A stretch of DNA of 14,116 nt from Lachnospiraceae bacterium (GTDB lineage Bacteria; Bacillota; Clostridia; Lachnospirales; Lachnospiraceae), in assembly GCA_009774615.1 (NCBI GenBank), contig VSOC01000099.1, positions 1 through 14,116 of the forward strand, written 5' to 3'. Shown in pieces: positions 7,728 to 14,109 of this stretch. Both the position numbers and the translations under genes were made by a program. Position 1 is the first letter of the stretch, and each line of letters opens with the position of its first letter. Under the pieces are notes generated by a model. The model saw only the letters and a list, made by a program, of their open reading frames with translations. It did no database searches and was not told the origin of the DNA.

Positions 7728-7820
7728 CGTTGTTTTCCTTTCTACCTCGGGTCAGAAATATCTTTCGTTCCTGCGAACAGCAAGTATCTTTCCCTTCAGG
7801 ATTTGCTTTTTTATTATTTA

Positions 7821-7878
7821 TTTTTATGTCGGCGTCCTTAGGATGCCAACGAATAAACCTGCCGATAAACACTTCGGC
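7821..7878. promoter_or_regulatory. Paired hairpins and possible weak internal promoter between hydE and hydG
   Basis: Two stem-loops lie just after the hydE stop: GCCGA/TCGGC (7861-7878), and a 10-bp stem with a 3-base loop at 7828-7850 with one mismatch and one G-U pair on the - strand. On the - strand TTGGCA (7844-7849) stands 17 bases before TAAAAA (7821-7826), a weak promoter-like pair whose spacer holds the second palindrome. No T run follows, so these are not standard terminators. RNA processing or differential expression of hydE and hydG/hydF is possible. Confidence 0.35.
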
Positions 7879-8931
7879 TTACAGATAATCTCCCCGGTCA
7901 ACCACAACGAAATAGCCTATAGAAGCTAAGGATTCCTTCAGTTCTCTTAAACCCTCTGCCGCTTCCTTTCCCGTCGTAAGTTTATGGTCGTAAAGCTGGT
8001 ACTTTTCCCGCACCTTATCTGGAGAGAGGTTTGGCATAACTACATTGGCCCCAGCCAGAATCCCTGCTTCCCGTCCTCCCAGTAGAGCTGTTCTCAGGGC
8101 TGTCGTTGCCGGAAGAAGGACGTGAGGAAGCAAAATCCGGATTAAACTTAAAAGATACAGCGTCAGTTTTACATCGCCGCGGGAATAATCACAAAAAGGG
8201 CTCTCCCGGTGAGGAATAAACGGTCCAATCCCCACCATCTGCGGCCTGAATTCCGCTAAAAACAGCAAATCATCAATCAGGCAGTCCACGGTCTGTCCCG
8301 GTGAACCCACCATAAATCCCGCCCCGGTCTGAAACCCTAGTTCCTTTAAGCTGCGCAGACAGTTCATGCGGCGGGCAAAAGAAAGTTCCGGCGGATGCAG
8401 GCAGCCGTAATGCACGGGATTGGCTGTTTCATGGCGAAGCAGATAGCGATCCGCCCCGGCTTCCTTCAATATCCGGTAATCTTCTCTCTCCCTCTCTCCC
8501 ACAGAAAGCGTAACGGCACACTCCGGAAAGCTTTGTTTTATCCTGCGGACAATCGCCGCCAGCCTTTCCGTCGTAAAATAAGCATCCTCCCCGCCCTGAA
8601 GAACAAATGTCCGAAACCCTATGGAAAAACCATAATGGCAGCACTGCATAATCTCCTCTTCCGTCAGCCTGTAGCGCTCTGCCTTTTGATTTCCCCGGCG
8701 GATTCCGCAGTAATAGCAGTTATTTTTACAAAAATTGGTAAATTCAATCAGCCCGCGGATAAAAACCCGTTTCCCGTAAACCCTGTCCCGGATTAACGAA
8801 GCCTCTCCGGCTAAGATTTCCTGACGCTCATCCGTCCTTCCCTCCAAAAGCACCCGCCAATCCTCACGCGAAAGGGATTCCCCCTGTTTCAGCGCCTCCA
8901 CACAGGCCCGAAATCTCTTTTCTTCTTCCAT
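7879..8931 (-). CDS. hydE: [FeFe]-hydrogenase H-cluster radical SAM maturase HydE
   Basis: HydE is a radical SAM enzyme acting between HydG and HydF in making the diiron subcluster and its dithiolate bridge. The protein has 350 residues with the radical SAM motif CKNNCYYC (Cys68, Cys72, Cys75), preceded by EFTNF, and a TIM-barrel body containing LQGGED and the SVGERE segment. The second, non-essential C-terminal cysteine cluster known from Thermotoga maritima HydE is not seen here, which is common. The start at 8931 was chosen because a GAGG Shine-Dalgarno lies 6 bases upstream. An alternative GTG at 8943 would overlap the stop of the preceding gene by 4 bases. Either way the gene is translationally close to the TM1266-type gene, indicating one operon. 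Confidence 0.95.
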   Translation of the reverse strand: MEEEKRFRACVEALKQGESLSREDWRVLLEGRTDERQEILAGEASLIRDRVYGKRVFIRGLIEFTNFCKNNCYYCGIRRGNQKAERYRLTEEEIMQCCHYGFSIGFRTFVLQGGEDAYFTTERLAAIVRRIKQSFPECAVTLSVGEREREDYRILKEAGADRYLLRHETANPVHYGCLHPPELSFARRMNCLRSLKELGFQTGAGFMVGSPGQTVDCLIDDLLFLAEFRPQMVGIGPFIPHRESPFCDYSRGDVKLTLYLLSLIRILLPHVLLPATTALRTALLGGREAGILAGANVVMPNLSPDKVREKYQLYDHKLTTGKEAAEGLRELKESLASIGYFVVVDRGDYL

Positions 8932-8939
8932 AGCTAACC

Positions 8940-9278
8940 TCACTTCATTTCCTGTGCCTTACCTGAGCCCGGGGACTTCCTTTCTTCTGCTCTCCTGGTT
9001 TCTTCTTTTCTTCCACTCCCCTGACCGCTTCCGGTCTTGGAATACAAAGCCTTAGAGCTAACCCCCGGAAGTCTTCCCAGCTTCCCGGAAAGAGCACTGA
9101 TAACATCCGCAGGTGCATCCACAACAATACTGATAATATTAAGCTGCTTTTCCTTATAAGGAATCCCCATTCTGCCGATAATATAGGTTCCAAACTGATG
9201 CAGCAGCGCATTCACCTGCTCTGCCTGCCGCACGTCCTCAATAATAATCCCCAAAACAGCAATTCTTTTCTCTTCCAT
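8940..9278 (-). CDS. TM1266-family putative iron-only hydrogenase system regulator
   Basis: This is a 112-residue protein. Residues 1-80 match the small ACT/NikR-C-like alpha-beta fold found beside hydEFG genes in many anaerobes (IAVLGIIIED at the start, QVNALLHQFG, IIGRMGIPY, NIISIVVDAP). Its biochemical role is unproven; regulation is inferred for the family from gene neighbourhood. The last 30 or so residues form a hydrophilic tail rich in Gly, Ser, Lys, Glu and Arg that looks disordered and is not part of the fold. The start at 9278 was chosen because the conserved fold begins there and AGGCAGG precedes it. The frame remains open upstream to 9536, but that part encodes repeat-derived Phe/Ala/Gly-rich sequence unlike the family. 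It is the first gene of the hydE-hydG-hydF operon. Confidence 0.85.
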   Translation of the reverse strand: MEEKRIAVLGIIIEDVRQAEQVNALLHQFGTYIIGRMGIPYKEKQLNIISIVVDAPADVISALSGKLGRLPGVSSKALYSKTGSGQGSGRKEETRRAEERKSPGSGKAQEMK

Positions 9279-9357
9279 ATACCTGCCTTTCTTTATTTTC
9301 CGTCTATGCGATTTTCTTTCCTGTAAATATAGAATCAAACTCTTCCTGTGTGCCCCA

Positions 9358-9430
9358 AATTTCCTGCACCAAAAATTTCCTGCGAAAAAAATTCCTGCAC
9401 AAAAATTTCCTGCGAAAAAAATTCCTGCAC
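9358..9430. repeat. 15-bp/30-bp tandem repeat in the operon leader
   Basis: Two exact 30-bp copies lie at 9371-9400 and 9401-9430, with a partial copy at 9358-9370. Each 30-bp unit is built from two near-identical 15-bp halves; on the transcribed - strand they read GCAGGAAATTTTTGT and GCAGGAATTTTTTTC, giving about five half-units. Period lengths are multiples of three, so reading frames stay open. The array lies about 80-150 nt upstream of the start codon of the first gene. Confidence 0.9.
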
Positions 9431-9617
9431 AAAAAAAGAGAATCCCTGAAGATTCCCTGAAATTTATCACCCGCAAAAAACACTGCAATGCACAAAAAGG
9501 CATCACAATCACCTGGGCAGCCCGCATTCTTTCCATCAGAGTATCTTCTGGTCAGTTACTTTCTGTTTTTTGCTTTACTGCAAGATTTTCTCACAGCGCA
9601 GCTTTTATTTTCCTAAT

Positions 9618-9646
9618 ATTGTAAAGTAAGTAACGGCAAATGTCAA
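9618..9646 (-). promoter_or_regulatory. Strong sigma-A promoter of the TM1266-type/hydE/hydG/hydF operon
   Basis: On the - strand a perfect TTGACA (9641-9646) is followed after 17 bases by TACAAT (9618-9623), which is 11 of 12 consensus bases. Transcription should start near 9611, about 330 nt upstream of the first start codon. This is the best promoter match in the window. Confidence 0.88.
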
Positions 9647-9704
9647 TAGAAAATATCAAAGTAAAAATATCATAAAACTATCATAGAAACGATTAAAGAA
9701 ACTA

Positions 9705-10490
9705 TCAGATAGAAAATATCCTCTCCGTATTTTTCCTTGCCGATTCGGTCAGTTCCTCTTTTGTAACCTTCATCCATTTTGCCAGTTCCTTTGCCACATA
9801 GACAATATTTTGCGGAACATTCACCCTTCCAAGTCCCTGTACGTTTTTCGGCGTCAGATAGGGGGCGTCCGTTTCAATTAAAACCCGGTCAAGAGGAAGG
9901 ATACTCACCGCTTCCCGCAGCACCTTTCCCCGCACATCATCGCAGATCCACCCGGTAATCCCAATCGAAAAACCCATTTCCAGGTATTTTTCCAACGTTT
10001 TTTTATTGCCGGTAAAGCAATGCACCACAGATTTTTTACAGATTTCCGGATGTTTTTTCAATCGCTTCATAAAATCATCTGCCGCATCCCGCTCATGAAG
10101 AAATAACGGCTTATCCCATTTTTCCGCAAGAACAATGTGCTTTTCCAGACAACGGATCTGGTTTTCCTTTGTCGAAAACATCCGATCATAGTCCAGTCCG
10201 CACTCACCGACCGCAACAATCCTTGGATTTTCTGCAAGAATTTGTTCTATCTGCCGAAAATCCTCCTGCCTTGCCCGGTCTGCATTATGCGGATGAATCC
10301 CCGCCGTGCCAAATAGACCAAATGCATCATTTGCCTTTAAATATTCATGAATCTTCTTATTCTCCCTTGTATCCGTTCCGGTTAAAATACAGCCCACGCC
10401 GTTTTTCGCCGCATCGTCCAATATCCGCTGCGGGTCGGGAAATTGCCTGCAGAACAGGTTTAAACCGATATCATAGTAGTTTATTTTCAT
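9705..10490 (-). CDS. tatD: TatD-family metal-dependent hydrolase (3'-5' deoxyribonuclease type)
   Basis: This 261-residue protein has the full TatD length. TatD enzymes are cytoplasmic TIM-barrel metallo-hydrolases with 3'-5' exonuclease activity on single-stranded DNA or RNA, tied to DNA repair and RNA turnover. Visible metal-site motifs are GECGLD (Glu96), LHERD (His132), VHCFTG (His157) and ETDAPY (Asp208). The N-terminal motif is DIGLNL, not the HxH of the YcfH/YjjV branch, and GITGWICDDVRG is also present. Both match Escherichia coli TatD itself rather than the more usual clostridial YcfH type. The Shine-Dalgarno (AAGGA) is somewhat distant, about 11-12 bases from the ATG. It is transcribed alone from its own promoter, divergent from ppdK and upstream of the hydrogenase-maturation promoter. 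Confidence 0.93.
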   Translation of the reverse strand: MKINYYDIGLNLFCRQFPDPQRILDDAAKNGVGCILTGTDTRENKKIHEYLKANDAFGLFGTAGIHPHNADRARQEDFRQIEQILAENPRIVAVGECGLDYDRMFSTKENQIRCLEKHIVLAEKWDKPLFLHERDAADDFMKRLKKHPEICKKSVVHCFTGNKKTLEKYLEMGFSIGITGWICDDVRGKVLREAVSILPLDRVLIETDAPYLTPKNVQGLGRVNVPQNIVYVAKELAKWMKVTKEELTESARKNTERIFSI

Positions 10491-10558
10491 ATTTACATCT
10501 ATTCCTTTCTATGGTACAAATTCTTCGTTTCTATCCTTCAGCGATCCATATGATATTC

Positions 10559-10587
10559 ATTATAACCCTTTCTGCCTGCATTGGCAA
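10559..10587 (-). promoter_or_regulatory. Sigma-A promoter of the TatD-family gene
   Basis: On the - strand TTGCCA (10582-10587) and a perfect TATAAT (10559-10564) are 17 bases apart, 11 of 12 consensus positions. Predicted transcription start is near 10552, with a leader of about 60 nt. Confidence 0.85.
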
Positions 10588-10665
10588 ATAAAAAAAGCTG
10601 CGGCAGCCTGCGTGAATGGCAGTCGAATCCATCAAAAAAAGTTTTCCATTTTTTCCAGAAAAAAC

Positions 10666-10694
10666 TTTTACTACAGAAAGATTTGTGCTATACT
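10666..10694 (+). promoter_or_regulatory. ppdK: Probable promoter of ppdK
   Basis: TATACT (10689-10694) is a good -10 box. The -35 is weak: TTTTAC (10666-10671) at 17 bases, or TTTACT one base closer. Transcription would start near 10701. Confidence 0.55.
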
Positions 10695-10809
10695 ATGGTC
10701 AGGCCGTTTGTTTTGTGGGTTTTCTTTGTGTGGGAAGAAGATGCAAAATCAGGCGGAACTTACATGTAAAGAGTCTTTTTACAAAAATCTCTGAGGAGGA
10801 AATTAACGT

Positions 10810-13437
10810 ATGGCAAAGAAATGGGTTTATTTGTTCAGTGAAGGCAATGCGACCATGAGAAACCTGTTGGGCGGCAAGGGCGCAAACCTTGCAGAGATGA
10901 CCAATTTAGGTCTTCCGGTACCGCAGGGCTTCACCATCACAACGGAGGCTTGTACGCAGTACTACGATGATGGCAGAAAGATCAATGACGAAATCATGGG
11001 ACAGATCATGGAGCACATTGCTAAGATGGAGGAGATTACCGGAAAGAAATTCGGTGATAAGGAAAATCCATTATTAGTTTCCGTTCGTTCCGGTGCAAGA
11101 GCTTCCATGCCGGGTATGATGGACACCATCTTAAACCTGGGTCTGAATGAAGAAGTTGTAGAAGTACTGGCAGCAAAATCCGGCAATCCACGCTGGGCCT
11201 GGGACTGCTACCGCAGATTTATCCAGATGTTCTCCGACGTAGTTATGGAAGTGGGAAAGAAGTATTTTGAAGAACTGATTGATAAGATGAAAAAAGAAAA
11301 GGGCGTGGTTCAGGACGTTGAACTGACCGCCGATGATCTGAAAGAACTGGCTAACCAGTTTAAGGCTGAGTATAAAGAAAAGATTGGCAAGGACTTCCCG
11401 ACCGATCCGAAGGAACAGCTGATGGAAGCCATCAAGGCCGTATTCCGTTCCTGGGACAACCCAAGAGCAAACGTATACCGCCGCGACAACGATATCCCTT
11501 ATTCCTGGGGGACTGCTGTAAACGTTCAGATGATGGCATTTGGAAACATGGGCGAAACCTCCGGTACCGGTGTTGCCTTCACCCGTGATCCTGCAACCGG
11601 CGACAAGCATCTGATGGGCGAGTTCTTAATGAACGCACAGGGCGAGGACGTCGTAGCCGGTGTTCGTACTCCGCAGAAGATTGATCAGTTAAAGGAAGTA
11701 ATGCCGGAAGTTTACGATCAGTTCGTTGGCATCTGCAATACGCTGGAAGATCACTACCGCGATATGCAGGATATGGAATTCACTATTGAGGATAAGAAGC
11801 TGTACATGCTTCAGACCCGTAACGGTAAGAGAACGGCTAAGGCTGCCTTAAAGATTGCCTGCGATTTGGTTGACGAAGGCATGATCGACGAGAAGAAGGC
11901 CGTAGCCATGATCGATCCGAGAAACTTAGACACCCTGCTTCATCCGCAGTTTGACACGGACGCCTTAAAGAAGGCAGAACCGATGGCTAAGGCTCTGGCT
12001 GCATCTCCGGGTGCTGCCTGCGGTAAGATTGTATTCTCCGCAGAGGATGCAAAAGAGTGGAAGGCAAGAGGCGAGAAGGTTGTTCTGGTTCGTCTGGAAA
12101 CCTCTCCTGAGGATATTGAAGGTATGAAGGCAGCACAGGGTATCTTAACGGTGCGCGGCGGTATGACCAGCCATGCAGCCGTAGTTGCCCGCGGTATGGG
12201 TACCTGCTGTGTATCCGGCTGTTCCGAGATTACCATGGACGAAGAAAACAAGAAGTTTACCCTGGCTGGAAAAGAATTCCATGAAGGTGACTGGCTGTCT
12301 ATCGACGGTTCTACCGGTAAGATCTATGACGGCATTATCCCGACTGTAGATGCTACCATTGCCGGCGAATTCGGAAGAATTATGGCATGGGCAGACAAGT
12401 ACAGAAGATTAAAGGTTCGTACAAATGCGGATACACCTGCCGACGCAAAGAAGGCAAGAGAGCTGGGTGCTGAGGGTATCGGTCTTTGCCGTACCGAGCA
12501 TATGTTCTTTGAGGGCAACCGTATCGATGCATTCCGCGAGATGATCTGTGCAGAAACCCTGGAAGAAAGAGAAGCAGCTCTGGAAAAGATCCTTCCCGAG
12601 CAGCAGGGCGACTTCGAGAAACTCTATGAGGCTCTGGAAGGCAACCCGGTAACCATCCGTTTCCTTGACCCGCCGCTGCATGAGTTCGTTCCTACTGAGG
12701 AAGAAGATATTAAGAAGCTGGCTGACGCACAGGGCAAGACCGTAGAGCAGATCAAGGCTATCTGCGACGCTCTGCATGAGTTCAACCCGATGATGGGCCA
12801 CCGCGGCTGCCGTCTGGCTGTAACCTATCCCGAGATTGCCAAGATGCAGACCAAGGCTGTTATCCGTGCCGCAATCAATGTAAAGAAGAACCATCCGGAC
12901 TGGAAGGTAGAGCCGGAAATTATGATTCCGCTGATTGGCGATATCAAGGAATTAAAGTATGTAAAGAAATTTGTCGTAGAAACCGCTGACGCAGAGATTG
13001 CAGCCGCAGGAAGCGACTTAAAGTATGAAGTTGGTACGATGATCGAGATCCCAAGAGCTGCCCTGACCGCAGACGAGATTGCAAAGGAAGCTGAATTCTT
13101 CTGCTTTGGTACAAACGACCTTACCCAGATGACCTACGGCTTCTCCCGCGATGACGCCGGCAAGTTCTTAAATGCATACTATGATGCAAAGATCTTCGAG
13201 AACGACCCATTTGCAAAACTGGATCAGATCGGTGTTGGCAAGCTGATGGAAATGTCCATCAAGTTAGGCAAGCCCGTTCGTCCGGAACTTCATGTAGGTA
13301 TCTGCGGCGAGCACGGCGGCGACCCGACCTCCGTAGAATTCTGCCATAAGATTGGTCTGGATTATGTATCCTGTTCACCGTTCAGAGTTCCGATTGCACG
13401 GCTGGCGGCAGCGCAGGCGGCTATCACCCTTGGATAG
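10810..13437 (+). CDS. ppdK: Pyruvate, phosphate dikinase
   Basis: PPDK interconverts pyruvate, ATP and phosphate with phosphoenolpyruvate, AMP and pyrophosphate, in the cytoplasm. In anaerobes it can serve glycolysis (saving ATP bonds through pyrophosphate) or PEP synthesis. The 875-residue protein has the expected three parts. The N-terminal nucleotide-binding domain includes GGKGANLAEM (21-30) and VSVRSGARASMPGMMDT (90-106). The swivelling phosphohistidine domain holds GGMTSHAAVVARG, with His455 as the phosphorylated residue. The C-terminal PEP/pyruvate barrel has GTNDLTQMTYGFSRDD and catalytic Cys832 in GICGEHGGDP. Residue numbering nearly equals that of the C. symbiosum enzyme. GAGGAGG precedes the ATG by about 10 bases. 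The heavy use of AAG, CGT/CGC and GGC codons differs from neighbouring genes and fits high expression. No regulatory-protein gene is adjacent. Confidence 0.98.
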   Translation: MAKKWVYLFSEGNATMRNLLGGKGANLAEMTNLGLPVPQGFTITTEACTQYYDDGRKINDEIMGQIMEHIAKMEEITGKKFGDKENPLLVSVRSGARASMPGMMDTILNLGLNEEVVEVLAAKSGNPRWAWDCYRRFIQMFSDVVMEVGKKYFEELIDKMKKEKGVVQDVELTADDLKELANQFKAEYKEKIGKDFPTDPKEQLMEAIKAVFRSWDNPRANVYRRDNDIPYSWGTAVNVQMMAFGNMGETSGTGVAFTRDPATGDKHLMGEFLMNAQGEDVVAGVRTPQKIDQLKEVMPEVYDQFVGICNTLEDHYRDMQDMEFTIEDKKLYMLQTRNGKRTAKAALKIACDLVDEGMIDEKKAVAMIDPRNLDTLLHPQFDTDALKKAEPMAKALAASPGAACGKIVFSAEDAKEWKARGEKVVLVRLETSPEDIEGMKAAQGILTVRGGMTSHAAVVARGMGTCCVSGCSEITMDEENKKFTLAGKEFHEGDWLSIDGSTGKIYDGIIPTVDATIAGEFGRIMAWADKYRRLKVRTNADTPADAKKARELGAEGIGLCRTEHMFFEGNRIDAFREMICAETLEEREAALEKILPEQQGDFEKLYEALEGNPVTIRFLDPPLHEFVPTEEEDIKKLADAQGKTVEQIKAICDALHEFNPMMGHRGCRLAVTYPEIAKMQTKAVIRAAINVKKNHPDWKVEPEIMIPLIGDIKELKYVKKFVVETADAEIAAAGSDLKYEVGTMIEIPRAALTADEIAKEAEFFCFGTNDLTQMTYGFSRDDAGKFLNAYYDAKIFENDPFAKLDQIGVGKLMEMSIKLGKPVRPELHVGICGEHGGDPTSVEFCHKIGLDYVSCSPFRVPIARLAAAQAAITLG

Positions 13438-13496
13438 GTAATCATATAGTGGTGTAGAAGGATAACGACTACTAGATATAGTATGAAGTAAAAAAT

Positions 13497-13538
13497 GAGA
13501 GATATTCAATCGTAAAATATTGGGTATCTCTCTTTTTT
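13497..13538 (+). terminator. Intrinsic terminator of ppdK
   Basis: A 14-bp stem with two G-U pairs (13497-13510 with 13519-13532, outer part GAGAGATA/TATCTCTC) encloses an 8-base loop and is followed by six T. It lies about 60 bases after the ppdK stop and makes the downstream toxin-antitoxin pair an independent unit. Confidence 0.9.
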
Positions 13539-13580
13539 GTGGGAAAAATAGAGGTAGGGATTTTATGAATAAATAGTTGG

Positions 13581-13608
13581 TTACAAAGAGAAAAGAATGT
13601 GTTATGAT
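13581..13608 (+). promoter_or_regulatory. Probable promoter of the toxin-antitoxin pair
   Basis: An extended -10 (TG one base before TATGAT, 13600-13608) with a weak TTACAA (13581-13586) at 16 bases. It is followed by an AAGGAGG site and the antitoxin ATG at 13643. Confidence 0.5.
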
Positions 13609-13642
13609 AATAATAAGATAAATAAGGAGGCTGGTAGAGGAT

Positions 13643-13855
13643 ATGTCGATTGTAGGATATTATGATGGAACGGCTGTACGAGTAAATGAACCATTACCAA
13701 TAAATCAAAAAGTCATAGTGATTCCTGTGGAAAATGAGATGGAATGGGAAGAATCAGTAGCGGGTGTACTTCATCAGTATGCAAATACATCTCTGATTGA
13801 ACAAGAAAAAGATGCTTGGAGGAAAGCGGTGGTAGAAAAGCATGGAAGGAAATAA
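13643..13855 (+). CDS. Small antitoxin-like protein of a type II (VapBC-like) pair
   Basis: This 70-residue protein would be the antitoxin that binds and blocks the PIN-domain nuclease encoded next. The N-terminal 30 residues (GYYDGTAVRVNEPLPINQKV) resemble the short beta-rich start common in clostridial antitoxins next to PIN toxins. The acidic C-terminal half, ending in a Lys/Arg-rich patch, would be the toxin-wrapping part. Assignment rests mainly on size, order and the 14-base overlap with the toxin gene. AAGGAGG lies about 13 bases upstream, with a second weaker AGAGG nearer the ATG. Codon use is much more AT-rich than in ppdK, consistent with horizontal acquisition. DNA-binding activity cannot be confirmed by eye. 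Confidence 0.65.
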   Translation: MSIVGYYDGTAVRVNEPLPINQKVIVIPVENEMEWEESVAGVLHQYANTSLIEQEKDAWRKAVVEKHGRK

Positions 13856-14066
13856 AGCTTTATTAGATGCAAATGCTGTTCTAAGGTTTTTACTGAGAGA
13901 TAATGAAGAACAGTTTATCTATATAAGGAAAATGGTAAGAACTAAAAGTTGCTATGTAACATTAGAAGTGATGGCAGAAGTTTGTTATGTATTAGAAGGG
14001 CTTTACCAGGTTTCCAGGGAGGATATTATAAGCTGTTTTTTAGGTTTGAAAATGGAAGTGGCATAG
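13842..14066 (+). pseudogene. PIN-domain (VapC-like) toxin, truncated at its 3' end
   Basis: VapC-type toxins are Mg-dependent ribonucleases of about 125-145 residues. This frame stops after 74. The N-terminal part is clearly PIN-like: LLDANAVLRFLL with the first acidic metal ligand at Asp9, followed by TLEVMAEVCYVLEGLY with the second at Glu42 or Glu46. The C-terminal half, which should supply the remaining aspartates (DCL- and FDKKL-like motifs), is missing, so the product is probably inactive. Similarity seems to run to about residue 72 (14057), after which the sequence enters an inverted repeat. This suggests interruption by an inserted element rather than simple decay. The gene overlaps the antitoxin by 14 bases, as expected for a translationally coupled pair. 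The other half could lie beyond the right edge. Confidence 0.7.
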
Positions 14067-14109
14067 CTGGAAAAACTGTTTATTTCGTACATTCCGGCTA
14101 TGCCATTTC
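14055..14109. repeat. 18-bp imperfect inverted repeat at the toxin break, possible mobile-element end
   Basis: 14055-14072 and 14092-14109 are inverted copies matching at 16 of 18 bases (core TGGCATAGC and GGCTATGCCA), separated by 19 bases. TTCCGGC also occurs as a direct repeat 15 bases apart (14092 and 14107). Repeated subterminal motifs of this kind occur at the ends of some insertion sequences such as the IS21 group, but the window stops here and no transposase is visible. A hairpin belonging to something else remains possible. Confidence 0.45.

Larger units (their letters stand above)
9279..9704. other. Gene-free region holding the long leader of the hydrogenase-maturation operon
   Basis: This gap of about 425 bp between the TatD-type gene and the TM1266-type gene holds one promoter (9618-9646, - strand) and a leader of about 330 nt. 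The leader contains a tandem repeat (9358-9430) and a nearby doubled TTCAGGGA motif whose GAATC/GATTC arms can fold. It also holds a GGGCTGCCC palindrome upstream, and a - strand frame that stays open into the TM1266-type gene. I recognise no known riboswitch class. 9647-9704 is AT-rich spacer after the TatD-type gene without a clear terminator. Confidence 0.6.
10491..10809. other. Divergent intergenic region between the TatD-type gene and ppdK
   Basis: This region of about 320 bp has one promoter facing each way (TatD side 10559-10587, ppdK side 10666-10694). The ppdK leader of about 110 nt contains a weak hairpin, TGTAAA (10765-10770) with TTTACA (10778-10783). GCTGCGGCAGC next to an A run near 10592-10605 is palindromic but too tight to form a good terminator. 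No gene is visible. Confidence 0.6.

Noticed and set aside
8395..8796. 133-residue + strand frame opposite hydE
   Set aside because: It lies wholly antisense to the radical SAM coding sequence, and nothing supports translation.
9358..9430. CRISPR array
   Set aside because: The repeats are directly abutting 15/30-bp units without unique spacers, and no cas gene is present.
9304..9495. A 63-residue - strand frame through the leader repeats
   Set aside because: It is open because the repeat period is a multiple of three, begins with a non-ATG codon without a ribosome site, and encodes repeat-like Phe/Arg/Lys sequence with no family resemblance.
10592..10612. Terminator-like GCTGCGGCAGC beside an A run in the TatD-ppdK gap
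   Set aside because: The palindrome leaves at most a 3-base loop with a 4-bp stem, and on the strand where a T run follows there is no gene upstream to end.
11131..11610. Long - strand frames inside ppdK (also 12409-12894 and 11940-12251)
   Set aside because: They are antisense shadows of a highly biased, well-conserved coding sequence, without ribosome sites or recognisable products.
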